Shown: positions 53,658-64,000 of the stretch, one piece after another
Layout: each line of letters opens with the position of its first letter
How positions within the stretch are numbered: the stretch's first letter is position 1
DNA from: Corynespora cassiicola
Taxonomy: Eukaryota; Ascomycota; Dothideomycetes; Pleosporales; Corynesporascaceae
Assembly: GCA_022059125.1 (NCBI GenBank)
Contig: JAEUWY010000004.1
Span: 310,001-374,000, forward strand
Direction of reading: 5' to 3'
Length of the DNA: 64,000 nucleotides
Notes under the pieces: generated by a model
What the model was told of the DNA's origin: nothing
The model's input: only the letters and a program-made list of their open reading frames with translations
Databases searched by the model: none
Program-made: the position numbers and the translations under genes

Positions 53658-55320
53658 GGTGAAGGTACGGGAATAGGAGATTGGAAACGCAGTGCGGTTC
53701 TCTGTACAAATTGAGCTGATTGATGGTAATTTGATGTCTTATTGTTCTCTACACACTTCATCTTATATACAGCACTGTCTATCATCGATTTACCTATTCC
53801 TAAGCACCTGCCACAATTCCGCTCAAGAAGCATGCTGCTCATTTCCCTCTTCAAGAATTTTTTCCCGCATATTCCTAATCATGGGCGCTATTCAATTATT
53901 GGCAAATACTATACCACGAGCAAAGGAAGAAAAAGTTGAGCCTCGTTCATAAGCCACTCGTCGCAAATTCCGCACTCTAGCTCCGATCATCTCACTGGCT
54001 CTAAGGGGTTAGTCGGGCCGAGTCCGGCTTTCTAAGCCGGCGTCGGACAGTTTCCCGATACTGCAAGATCTCAATTTGCACTGATCATCTATATCGATAC
54101 GACCTAGGTATTATAATTTATTTGGGCTGTGCTAGCTAGACGCGGTGCGATTGGTTTGTGATGCGAGCCAAGCTGATTAGTGATGGGTTGACGGTTTTGG
54201 GGAAGTGGATGTGAAGCGAATCTGTAGGTTTGTGAGCGCGGAATTGAAGCGGAGGCCGTGCGTTCGCAGGGAAAAGCGAGTGGCGGAATAGAAGTACAGT
54301 ATGTTCTTTGAGATAGTCATACAGATGTTCATATGTGAACCTTTGGGAATTTTTAAATCTTTTGCGTGCAAAGGCGCTCCTTCGGCCCAAAGCTTCATCT
54401 AGCTGCGCTGAACTAGTGACTGGTTTGAGGCTATTAATTAAGTGTGATACAGAGGAGCACCTGCGAAAGTACCCCTATATTGAATTTGAGCTTGCGTTCA
54501 CTTTTTATTTGAAGTCTTCTGTGTTGTGGTGGTCCATAAATTTCTGTCTCGGATCGTAGACATGGAATCGGAGCAGCTTAACAAAAAGGCAGCGTGCACT
54601 TCGATCGTCGCAAAACTATAATAACGATAATTCTCCAAAGTTCTCAATAGGCGCATATAAGTTTATCAGGCAATCTCATCTAGGCTGTTATCTCCTGGAC
54701 GATGGGGTTGACTGGCTGTCCTTGTTGATTAGGTAACACGCGTATTACGTCCCTCCCTGAGGGCTGTGCCAAGCCACTGAATCGACGCCACAATTCAGCT
54801 GTCTTGTGGAAATCGGGCGCCTAAAGGTAAAACGACATAGCTGCTGGCAATTGAATCCCTGACATTTCGAAAACAAGGCAACCTAATTGTCGAATATTCT
54901 TCCAAAATAGGCATTACTTGCGAGACGCCGTAGCTCGAGGCAAAAAGAATCGAGTTTTGTCTTCGAAAATATCGATTTGCTTCCTGCATATGGCTCTAGA
55001 AAAGGAAAATATGGCGAGGGGTGGCATCAATTCGGAACTCACTCTCCTCATATCCCTTTGAATTTGTTTGGCAGGAGACTCTGTGCATATGCTGCACCCT
55101 TGACCTTCGCGGGAGGAAGGATTTTGTGTCAACGTAATACGCGTAACGCACGGTACTTGATGGGAGGATTCAGAATAGAAGTAGCTGGAAATATAAAAAC
55201 AGTATGAATAAATCATCTAGATTACTATCTAAATCTTGACATTCTCCATCATACTGAATCTCCCCTTTAGCATTCACAGCGTTCTAAGGGGGCATCCTCT
55301 AATCAAGGAAGCAATCCACC
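53658..55320. other. Long AT-rich intergenic region (1.7 kb)
   Basis: It holds the hairpin listed next and otherwise no gene that I can support. Open frames up to 100 codons look random. Confidence 0.45.
54018..54046. repeat. GC-rich inverted repeat (hairpin)
   Basis: CCGAGTCCGGCTT and AAGCCGGCGTCGG flank a 3-base loop (TCT); 11 of 13 positions pair. It is a GC-rich island in AT-rich DNA. It could be a binding site for a dimeric Zn2Cys6 factor (CGG/CCG half-sites) or the end of an old element. Confidence 0.6.
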
Positions 55321-57007
55321 ATGGTCGGCATCAATTGCAAATGGGTTACCCCATATCTATTTGCTATCTTTATATCATCATATCTTTGTAGTACCCAGCA
55401 CACAGTTCGAGCTATCACAGGATTCCGTCCTGTAAGTCAAACCATCTTCATTCCTTTCATCCTGACTTTCTATTCTAAGCCCGAGTCACCATCTGACAAC
55501 ATATTTAGTGCGACGCCTTAATCTCTGCAGGATTTACTGATCGAGTGATTCTTGCAACATCGGAAGATTACGAAGACCGCGTCGCAGGAACATGGGCCGC
55601 GAATGCGCGATTCCGTCCGTGGTGCTTTGTCCAACCACACAACACACGAGAACTTTCCGGCATTATCAAAGCTTTGGAGTCCGCCGGCTCAGGCGCCGGT
55701 GACTGGCATATCGCCGTACGTAGCGGCGGCCATCATTTTGCGGGAACCAATGGCATTGCCAATGGGGTTACGATTGATCTAGCTGCGATGAACAGTTCGT
55801 CATTTGATCCCGAAAACAAGATCGCTAGCGTGGAACCCGGCGCTCGGTGGAAAGACGTATATTTCAACCTCCTGGATATTGGCAATGTGACTGTAACCGG
55901 CGGTCGCGATGGAAATGTCGGAGTCGGCGGGTTCCTGGTAGGCGGTGGGAATTCGTACTTTAGTGGCCGCACTGGATTCGGCGCCGACAACGTCGTCAAC
56001 TTTGAAGTCGTCCTCTCCAACGGTACGATCGTGGATGCGAATACGAACGAACACCATGAGCTCTGGAAAGCTCTGAAAGGTGGCGGTTTCAACTTTGGCA
56101 TCGTCACTCGTTTCGACATTCAAACAATGCCGGCTGTGGATCTAGCATTTGGAAGCAGTGTCATCAGTTTCAACCACTCAGACCGAGTCATTGATGCTTT
56201 TGTCGAGTTTGCAGACTTGTCTGAGGAGCTAGGGGCTGATGCTATGATTGTGGTCTATACGCACGATATGGAGCTCAACGAAGAAGACGTCATAGTTGTC
56301 GTTCGCGCAAATACTGAGGGTAACCTGAACACTACAAGCTTCGACAAACTCAATGCTATTCCCAATATCTCCAGCGAGTGGGCGCATCGATCACTGGCTG
56401 ATATAGCGAACAGCTCACAGATCGAAGGCAATATAAAGTAAGTCGAGAGTGGCCCATAACTCGGGGGTACACAGCTAGTTGTAGCTAATCATCATCTAGA
56501 GTATCAGGTGCAGCTCTGACATTTCTTAACTCTCCTTTCATCTTTCGCTACGCTGTAAAGTTGAACAAGCAGCTCATCTCCCGATTCTCCAGAAGTTTGG
56601 GAGCGGAGAACTTTGGGGCGCAAATGTTCATCCAACCTTTACCAAAGTATTTTGGCGATATTGGAGAGAGAAAAGGCGGTAATATTCTGGGCTTGAATCG
56701 GATTCCCTCGAATGCCGCAATTTGGTCAGCTGGAATCTGGATCAAGAATGGGACCGATGCAGATTTGGCGGTCGTTCAGGCGGAAGTGCATGCCATGGCT
56801 GCAGAGCTTAGATTTTTCGCGGAGAAACAGGATACAGCAGTGGAGTTTGTGTACTTGAACTATGCAGACCCAAGTCAAGATGCATTGGGGAGTTATGGGC
56901 CAGAGAATGTAGCTTTCATGAAGGAAGTGGCGAAGAAATATGATCCACAAGGCTGGTGGCAGCGAAGGACACCTGGCGGGTTCAAGCTTTCTCGGGTCGA
57001 CGACTGA
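55321..57007 (+). CDS. Secreted FAD-linked oxidase (berberine bridge enzyme-like)
   Basis: Exons are 55321-55431, 55509-56437 and 56500-57007; the introns of 77 and 62 nt join FRP to CDALISAG and IEGNIK to VSGAA in frame. The 515-residue product has a hydrophobic leader (residues ~8-25). The FAD-binding-4 domain shows AVRSGGHHFAGTNG (~107-120; the first His would carry covalent FAD), SVEPGARWKDVY, GVGGFLVGGGNSYFSG and GGGFNFGIVTRF. The C-terminal BBE part is seen in YADPSQDALGSYGPENV. These enzymes oxidise sugars, alkaloids or polyketides. It lies 640 bp from a protease gene on the same strand. Confidence 0.92.
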
Positions 57008-57651
57008 GTATGTATTTGTCTGATAATTGGCTTGCGACCACCCCATTCGCTCATCAGTCGCATGTACATTCGGGGACATTGAGAATATGTATAGCTGCAT
57101 TGTGGAGCCTGTAGAGCTATTAATTCAACAACATTGTCCCTGGTGTAGCCCCGCAATCGCAATCTACCAGGATAGGAAGGTCAATAACGAAGAAACGCGG
57201 GTCCAATATGGCCTCAGTAGTCCCATTTATTTCTAGACCGTTGTCGTATGGCTGCACCCAAAACAGCATCATTGGCTGGTCGATTCCGCTACTGTGTGGA
57301 GAATTTTCGCTCAATCGATTTTCATCAGAGGGCCAGAAAGCCGAAAAGTGAGCATAGTAGACAATTGCTCTTCAACACATGTTACCTAATTTGATTCAAG
57401 GGTAATCGTATTCGCACCGGCACAGAATAAGGGCTCTGGTGGATATCGGAGCTTGGAAATTATCGTAAAGGGTTCAGATCGTCGATTCCAAGTCTTGGCT
57501 TACGGGGAACCTTTCTAAATCGAGCGGTCTAACCTGAATAACTGACCAGGGGGAGCTGTATCGTTCCAAGAACGAAGACTAGAGAATGGCACGCAAGTTA
57601 TAAAATCTATGGTTTTCCCAGCTCAACAAATGCATAGCACAAGTACCCAAG
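57008..57651. other. Intergenic
   Basis: This contains the promoter of the subtilase gene with a TATA-like box (listed). No gene was recognised. Confidence 0.45.
57599..57606 (+). promoter_or_regulatory. TATA-like box of the subtilase gene
   Basis: TATAAAAT lies 46 bp before the ATG at 57652. Confidence 0.5.
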
Positions 57652-58919
57652 ATGTCTCTCGTTTACAGTTTTGTGTTAGCTCTGACGGCAGTATTTATTT
57701 TTCCGGTCATTTCAGCATATCCGTCACATAACGCCAAAGTACTGACTAGAGCCATAACTGGCCGCTATATTATCGGTTTAAAAGATAGTATAGACAGTAT
57801 AGCACATGTTCAATGGGCGGATTCTATTCACAAAAGGAACGTTGTCAGGCGCGACGGAAGCGAGCCATCGAGTGGCATTGAAACCATGTTCCGCCGAATC
57901 AACGCATATGTTGGCCATTTTGACCCTGCAACGATAGAAACCATCAAAGCCAATCCTGACGTAAGCTTTCACCTGTGTGTTGTTTACCAGCCTCTGATCC
58001 GTACCAGGTTGTGTATGTTGAAGAAGATCAGGTATTCGAAATGTCTCAAATTGAATCCTCGTCAGCCCTGATCACTCAGACCAACTCAACATGGGGTCTC
58101 GACATGATTTCTCATCGTGAGCCTAACGTTACTGGCTACGTTTACGACAACACAGCTGGTGAAGGGCATTATGGTTATGTTCTAGACTCCGGTATCAACA
58201 TAGAGCATGTGGAGTTCGGCGGTCGTGCGTCTCTGGGTCATAATGCGGTTGGCACACCTGAAACGCACTATGATCACAGTGGCCACGGCACGCATGTCGC
58301 GGGAACTATCGGATCCACAACGTATGGGGTCGCAAAAAGGTCGAGTTTGATATCTGTCAAAATCTCCAACGAGACCGGTTATTATTTTTCCGGCATGATC
58401 GATGGCTTGGATTGGGCGCTTGAGGATGCCATTAACAATGATAGAGTGAATAGATCTGTCATCAACATCTCTGGTGGCGGGCCATATTCGACAGCTGTTG
58501 CTAATGCGTGCCTGCAAGTTTACCGAGAGGGCATTACTATTGTGGCGGCAGCAGGCAATGGAAATCGCACGACTACATGGCAATCACCCGCGGGAAATAC
58601 TGGAGTAATTGCTGTCGCAAGCGTTGACCACAACCGTAAGAGAGCACCTCTTTCGAACTGGGGGCCAGTCATTACAATTTTTGCGCCAGGGGAAGACACA
58701 CTATCTACCTGGATTGGAAGCGCAACAGCTACACATGTGACGAATGGGACATCGATGGCAGCACCGCATGTAGCGGGCACAGCGCTTTATCTCCAAAAGC
58801 TCGAGGGCCTCTCTACTCCCGACGAAGTCCGCGAACGATTGATTGAACTCTCCACCAAAGATGTTGTCAAAGATCCTCAAGGATCGCCCAATAGACTGCT
58901 TTACAATGGTGCTGCATGA
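57652..58919 (+). CDS. Secreted subtilisin-like serine protease (proteinase K type, S8)
   Basis: Exons are 57652-57960 and 58008-58919; the 47-nt intron ends at the second AG (GTACCAG), since the first CAG would break the frame. The 406-residue preproprotein has a signal peptide (MSLVYSFVLALTAVF), an I9-type propeptide (GRYIIGLKDSID ... TIKANPDVVYVEEDQ) and a catalytic domain with Asp163 (YVLDSGINIEH), His196 (SGHGTHVAGTIG) and Ser352 (NGTSMAAPHVAG), together with the oxyanion region (AAAGNGNRTT). All key residues are present. It degrades extracellular protein for nutrition or host penetration. Confidence 0.93.
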
Positions 58920-59117
58920 GCCATCGGCGAATGCTAGAGCTTCATCCGTACCTATATCTCACGAGTGTAGTAATTCAGAATCACAATGCGCTCATGTAGC
59001 TTATAAGTCAATTTTATGATGAAGAATATACAACAGATACCAGATGCAATATATAATAGTACAGAATAAGAATAGACTCTGTCATTACTTGACAGTCACC
59101 TCTTTCTACAGCGGCGA

Positions 59118-59852
59118 TTACGTGCAAGCAAAGCTGAGCAGTTGAAAGAAACCACCCGCTACTCCATGCACAGCACCCGCGACAGCACCTAGTCCGTCCA
59201 TCAGGTCCTCGCATAGTGGGTTGTCCGACTTCTCTACTTCGAGGTCGGCCTGCATGTTAGGCGGGTTATCGCCCTTGTCATAGATTATGGCCCAGTATTG
59301 GGGAACTTCGCATTGCGTGTACTTCTCTGGTTCATCTTTTCTGTATATTAGCTCTCTGCATCTTCTACTCTGGGCTCTAAGCATAACTCACTTGGACAGA
59401 AAACCATGGGATTGGGGCAAGGAGGATCATTCGTAATCTCTTCGCATTTGGCGATCTCTTTGATAAGGGCCTTCCACGCGTCGAAAAGGTCGTCTCGCAG
59501 ATCGCTGTTGTACGAGCCATGAGGCCCGAGGGTGAGTTCAATGTTGTCGGTGCTTTCACTGTCGTGGATCTGTCCCTTGATTGTAATGTCGTTCGTCTCA
59601 CACAGGTTCTCCTGGCAAGCTTCTCCCAATTTGTCGAAAATGTCATCAATACTGATTGCTCCAATTTTTACAGTTTGCTTCGAAACTAGTAAGGGTCAGC
59701 ATACGGGTCGAGTGTCAATCAATGGAGCACCTGCATTGAACTTTCAAGTTGCCATTCTCGTCGTAGACCTTCTCATCACGCTTCGAGAGCACCACCGGAT
59801 TGGCGCAGACAGCTGCAACCAGCGTAGCAGAAACGAGACTTTGGTAACGCAT
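59118..59852 (-). CDS. Cysteine-containing secreted protein, unknown family
   Basis: My three-exon model on the minus strand is 59731-59852, 59392-59651 and 59118-59335, giving 199 residues. It starts with a signal peptide (MRYQSLVSATLVAAVCAN). Recognisable parts are SIDDIFDKLGEACQENLC, ELTLGPHGSYNSDLRDDLF, EEITNDPPCPNPMVFCP and KYTQCEVPQYWAIIYDKGD, with a C-terminal LLSFACT. About nine Cys remain after the leader. In both introns the acceptor nearest the branch site gives the wrong phase, and I used the next AG, so the exon edges are uncertain by a few residues. No known domain was recognised; it may be an effector or a secreted binding protein. It lies 200 bp from the subtilase, tail to tail. 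Confidence 0.6.
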
Positions 59853-61071
59853 AGTGATGGTAAAGACGTGTAAGGGCTAGAACGTAAAACCTGATTCTTC
59901 TGGGCGATTGCTGAGTAGGACTTGAGAGATGATGGGTTTGATGATATGAACAATTTCGAAGGCCTCCTGAGGGTCAGTTTATATATTCGCAGTAGAGCCG
60001 GCATTTGGTAGTACAGATCGCTTCCGCCCATCGTCATCAGTATCGTCCTTCATCATCACCGTCTCTCGATCTTCATCACCAACACGAGCTCTGCCTTGCG
60101 CACCGACTCTTTCTCAAGAATTTACTACTCCGTTTACCTTTTGGAGGTAGCTTGTACAACGATTCAGGTTCATGGCGTTCGGGCTCTGATTGGGAGGGCC
60201 AAGATCTACAGTCAGTGCGGCATTCCTACAAGATTATTTCCCTTTTGAATGGACCAATCCTTGTGTTCCCCGACGTACGTACGAAAGAAGCAAAGGTGTG
60301 ATGTAGGCCAAGGTCAGGCCACCAGACAATTTGGCGGACGTCCGTCGCTCTGGGGGCTCATGTTCTTGAGGCGGTGCTCGGGGATTTTTTTTCGGCTGTA
60401 GATCAACGTTCCAAAAACAGAACATGACGTCACAGTCTACCCCAAACTTAGGCACACTACACTTCCCCGGATCTGGTGTTTCAACTTTCAGCCCCCAAGA
60501 GCACGATCTCAAGGGAACAAGGTGGCCACTGTCAGGGATCAAGTATCGTTTGCAATGCGGCACAACGGTGGCAGTGCAGTACTCTCATTTCAATTAGCAA
60601 TTGCGATGGGTATACCCTGCAACCCCTTTATCTCCAACATGTATAAGAATCTCCACCAGGAAATCGCTTTTTCACAACCGTGATGTAATTGGCTATCAGG
60701 AAGCCACAAACTAATATTGCTTGTTAATCCCGTTTCGCACTCATTCTGCTTTTGGAAAGAAGTTGATTGTGTGGTGTACACACTAAACGCACCCTCGCAC
60801 CATCGCTTCTGGTGACTGAATATAACAAGTGTAAAACTCTTCTTTCAACAGTCATGGATGGAGCAGCACGTATTACGTTAAACAGATACGTTATCAGGAG
60901 CTCAGACTGTACGACTTCCACACAAAGTATGGAAATAATGACGTTTTCGTGAATTTCATTCGTCAGTCTCCGTATCAAGCATCAATTTATCTATCTTTCA
61001 ATTTTGTATTCATTTCTGTTTTTACATATGCTCAGATAAAGACCCCAAATGATTTACATCCCACTCTTCAC
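59853..61071. other. Intergenic
   Basis: This is upstream DNA of the secreted protein gene, then AT-rich sequence. Frames below 110 codons look random. Nothing was recognised. Confidence 0.45.
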
Positions 61072-62348
61072 TTAGCTAGCGCCTATTTCTTGGGCCAAAG
61101 GCCTCCTGCCGAATGGACAATCGGTAGTAATGTGGGTGAATGCTTTATTATATCGGCTTGGATCTGTTGAGAGCGTGCAAGGCTCACATGGGATAACGAC
61201 TTCGACCCTATGATGACTTGCGACAGTAACCTGGCAGAGCTCAGGTTTGTGCGAGTCGGACAAATGATGAACTAATGGATCCTTGAAGCACTTCTCACAT
61301 CCTTCGCCCGGTTTCCACCATGATCGTGAACAAGGAGTGTCTCAGAAGTGCAAAATGTACAGTGTATTTCGATTCCATCTTTGGCTTTCGCGTTATCCTT
61401 GAGATAGAGGTGCATATTCTTTAGCTTGTCGCTAAAGTTGATTGGCGTGGGGTTTGGTTTAGCGCAATGGGGATACTTGGCCATAAAAAATGCGGCAACA
61501 ATTGTGCCAAGGACATCGTTGCCAGCATTATGCAAGCCTACCACATTGATGCTATATGCATTCAACAAGTCCTTCAGTGATCTGGACCTCGGTCCTTTGT
61601 AAATCCGTTGTTCTTTCGCAATGACCTGAGTGTCTACAGCTGCGATGATGACACTGATCTTTTCCAAGTCTATGCAGAAAGCCTCCTTGGTTTTCTGGAT
61701 GTTGTTTCCTACTACATGTCCCAGAAAAATGATAGGTTTAAGATGGCTATCTTTGTTTTCATGAAGAAAGCTTAGCAGTAGTCATCGCGCTTCCATCCAA
61801 GTGACAAATCGGAATTTTCCTAATACGAATGAATTGTTTTCTCGATCTCTATTGTATAGGTACGAATTCCTTTTTATTCGGGAGTGGGTGATTTTCATGT
61901 TTCGAAGGCAGTCTCTGAGCTTCGCCGTACTATGAAAATCACTTGCGGGTATGGTTGCGATGCCAACCTCTGTAATCCGGCTTTCGTCGAATTCGAACCA
62001 TTCAACATCAAGACAAACTACTACAGCTTCTTCCATTTTTTTGGTTCTGAACCCAACTCCATGGAGTAGACATTCTAGCTTGTACCAAGAGACAAGTACA
62101 TCACTCTGGGCGAGCCCAATAGATTTGTTCCTGAGCCATTCGCGCACATGATCCGCGACAAACTTCAGGTCCTGGGTGTCCTTTTGTTTCTCAATTTCAA
62201 GGATCTCATCCTCGATATAGGTTGGAAAGCCTGACAATGGGGAAGATATTGATATTATTCGATCGTGGGCGTTTGTTTTCTGAAAAAGGTTAACTGTGAT
62301 CAAATTTCTTGACGACGACGGATATACCTGATGCAAGGTATCGATCAT
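61072..62348 (-). pseudogene. Decayed second Gfd2/YDR514C-like exonuclease-domain gene
   Basis: One minus frame runs from the ATG at 62346-62348 through the exonuclease core, broken by TGA at 61782-61784. Blocks match the intact relative at 40.9-42.1 kb in order: CLDVEWFE (for VLDCESFE), ITEVGIATI, then after the stop IIFLGHVVGNN (for VFFMGHAVSND), AAVDTQVIAKE and GLHNAGNDVLGT. The second catalytic Asp is Asn here. A Cys block (HCTFCTSETLLVHDH) is followed by a frame change at 61300-61320, after which CEKCFKDPLVHHL appears in another frame. A likely 48-nt in-frame intron (62278-62325) lies near the start. The 5' end is uncertain, since the frame stays open to ~62440. Stop, Asp-to-Asn change and frameshift together indicate a pseudogene. 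Confidence 0.65.
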
Positions 62349-62687
62349 TAATTGATATTGTTCTACTTTTAACCCAAAGGAGACTAAAATTGGTGAAATA
62401 ACAGGCTTAGTTACATACGATAAGATATCGAGCCGAAAGCTCTTTCACACAACGCAAAGACGCATGGGCCAACCTATATCAATTGTGTGTGGCGTCATTC
62501 CCCGGCTTTCCTATAAGCGTCACCGCACTTCAAAAGCTCATTTTTATATAGAAGGCTGTGCCCCGCGCTTCTTTTCTCGGGATTCCTCCAGAAATTGCAC
62601 ACAACCTCTTCGAACTCATCACGACGTTCGAGAGCACACGGCTACACTGATACATATCCATTCTCTCGCCCTAGCTCTCCCCCTACC
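62349..62687. other. Intergenic
   Basis: This is upstream DNA of the decayed gene and of the gene at the right edge. It may hold an extra 5' exon of the decayed gene (open minus frame to ~62440). Confidence 0.35.
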
Positions 62688-64000
62688 ATGTTCTTGGGGA
62701 GGGTACAGGGGCTTCAAAAAACCCCGTGGAGGGGCCCTTTACGGGGGGTGTCCACTGTAAGCCAATGTCGATCATTACCATGATTGCGCTGACTCCCAGG
62801 AGTCCCAGAATCTATTCCCCGGTTACGGAAGGAGGTACAATTCAAGGGTAGAGCCTTACAGTAAGAGACTCAACCGACAAGTCTTCCGCGAGGAACGACA
62901 GAAGTTCGAGATTCAGCACGAAAATTACCTTCGTGAAGTGGAAACAAAGAGAGCTCATGACCAAGCTCGTAAAGATCTTGAATGGGCGGCTCGTGCTGAT
63001 AGAATGGCAAGGGACCCCGGATCTCTTCTTAATTGGAGGCCATTGGTTTTACCTCCGGGGGCATCGCCAGAAATTATCGCATACCATGAGAATGGTAGAA
63101 AGTGGGCACGAATCCAGGCATATCGCAACATCATCAACCCCAGGTTGATTGAGCTACAGAATTCTCATCAGGATGCCGAACGCTTTTTAATAATTGGTAA
63201 TAACCTTCTGGATTGCTTCATGATCATTGGTCCGGACCTAAAGATTATATCTGATAATTTAATGGACCGCTCGACCCTTCGAGGAATCGCAGGAATGTCC
63301 TGGGATTTTGCTGGACTAGGATGGTTGTATTGCTTTCTGTACAACCAGCCGGGCCATGAAGTTCCACCATCGATGGCTAATCTCTTTCATGCATTGGTCG
63401 AGATTCTTCTCCTCGTCGGTTTTACTCGAGAGGAGCTTGAGCGCGAGGCTCAGTATTTTCACTTTCCCACATATCTACCTCCACAAAGGAATTACACTCC
63501 CTCGGCGCCTCAAGTTTCTGTTCCTGTTCATCTTACAGCAGCAACTCATTATCAACATAATTATTCCAGTCACGTCTTGACAGACGACTTGAGCCGGCCA
63601 GCCGTTATATCAGCCACCATGGTTCCTACTCCAGAGCCTTTGCCAACATTTTCTCTCCAACAGCCAATTCGAAATGAGCCAGCAGTAGAGATTGGTCATG
63701 ATCTTGCTGAACCTTCCGTTCTCAATACAAGCAGAGAGTCTGAGGGACAGACTCCGAGCCAAGATGAAGCCAATTCAGCTGCTTATTTGAGCCACGATAA
63801 CTTGGACCAGCCTGAGCCTAAAATGGTCCCTCAATCTTCTACTATCGCCCCATTCAACGTTGAAGCGTCTAACGCAAACTCTGTCACCACTGGATTCCAG
63901 TACCCCCATGGAAGTTCTTTGGCTGAAAAGATCCCTTTTCCTTCCCCAGATGTTTCGCCCTCGATATCGGCCAAGATTATCGACAGGACTCCCAAGTTAG
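62688..64000 (+). CDS. Hypothetical protein, 3' end outside the window
   Basis: Exon 1 is 62688-62756 and exon 2 runs from 62800 to beyond the window end. The 43-nt intron is GTAAGC, branch GCTGAC, acceptor CCCAG, phase 0. About 423 codons are visible with no stop. The N-terminus is basic (MFLGRVQGLQKTPWRGPLRG). Residues ~35-90 are charged and probably coiled (RQVFREERQKFEIQHENYL). A middle part may be globular (EIIAYHENGRKWARIQAYR, FLIIGNNLLDCFMIIGPDL, GMSWDFAGLGWLYCFLYNQP), and the rest is Ser/Pro/Gln-rich and disordered. I do not recognise a family; a nuclear regulatory protein is possible but unproven. Confidence 0.65.

Noticed and set aside
1..64000. tRNA, rRNA and CRISPR features
   Set aside because: I scanned by eye for tRNA B-box-like GGTTCRANTCC, clover-leaf arms and regularly spaced repeats and found none convincing. 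A tRNAscan run would be decisive.

Overview
The window reads as nuclear DNA of a filamentous ascomycete (Pezizomycotina). Genes are monocistronic on both strands and interrupted by short introns (about 42-80 nt) with GTRNGT donors, CTAAC/CTGAC-type branch sites and YAG acceptors. The gene content is typical of such fungi: PHO-4-type phosphate permease, Ayg1-like hydrolase, tannase, GH92 mannosidase, NACHT-ankyrin NLR, BAS2-like small secreted protein and proteinase-K-like subtilase. I cannot name the species. Most genes below are spliced models that I joined by hand from splice signals and frame continuity.

Layout. 1-8.5 kb: two proteins sharing a DUF6590-like domain flank a basic low-complexity protein, followed by a conserved coiled-coil/polyQ protein and a MYND zinc-finger gene broken by one in-frame TAG. 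9.4-20.9 kb: metabolic block with an FAD monooxygenase, a P450, two Ser/Thr-rich membrane-protein genes or remnants, a divergent acetohydroxyacid synthase (AHAS) paralogue behind three Gcn4/CPC1-type sites, a tannase-family esterase and a cupin. 21-33 kb: secreted and immunity-type genes (BAS2-like protein, GH92, NLR, CE1 esterase). 33-48 kb: PHO-4 permease, a six-TM protein, an RNase-H-like exonuclease-domain protein, an AT-rich stretch with a possible mariner scrap, a helical orphan, an Ayg1-like hydrolase and a membrane-anchored hydrolase. 49.8-64 kb: two small secreted proteins, a decayed F-box gene, a metallo-beta-lactamase-fold protein, a BBE-type oxidase, a subtilase, a decayed second exonuclease-domain gene, and a gene running off the right edge.

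The most interesting locus is the AHAS gene at 15.7 kb. It keeps the catalytic glutamate, the ThDP/Mg motif and its mitochondrial leader. It is altered at most of the positions that, in yeast Ilv2, are known sites of herbicide-resistance mutation. It lies a few kb from a monooxygenase and a P450, which fits a target-duplicate self-resistance gene, although no core synthase (PKS, NRPS or terpene cyclase) lies in the window.

Three genes (MYND, F-box, second exonuclease) carry in-frame stops, two of them with frameshifts as well, so the accessory part of this genome is actively losing genes. Long intergenic stretches are described as separate entries.
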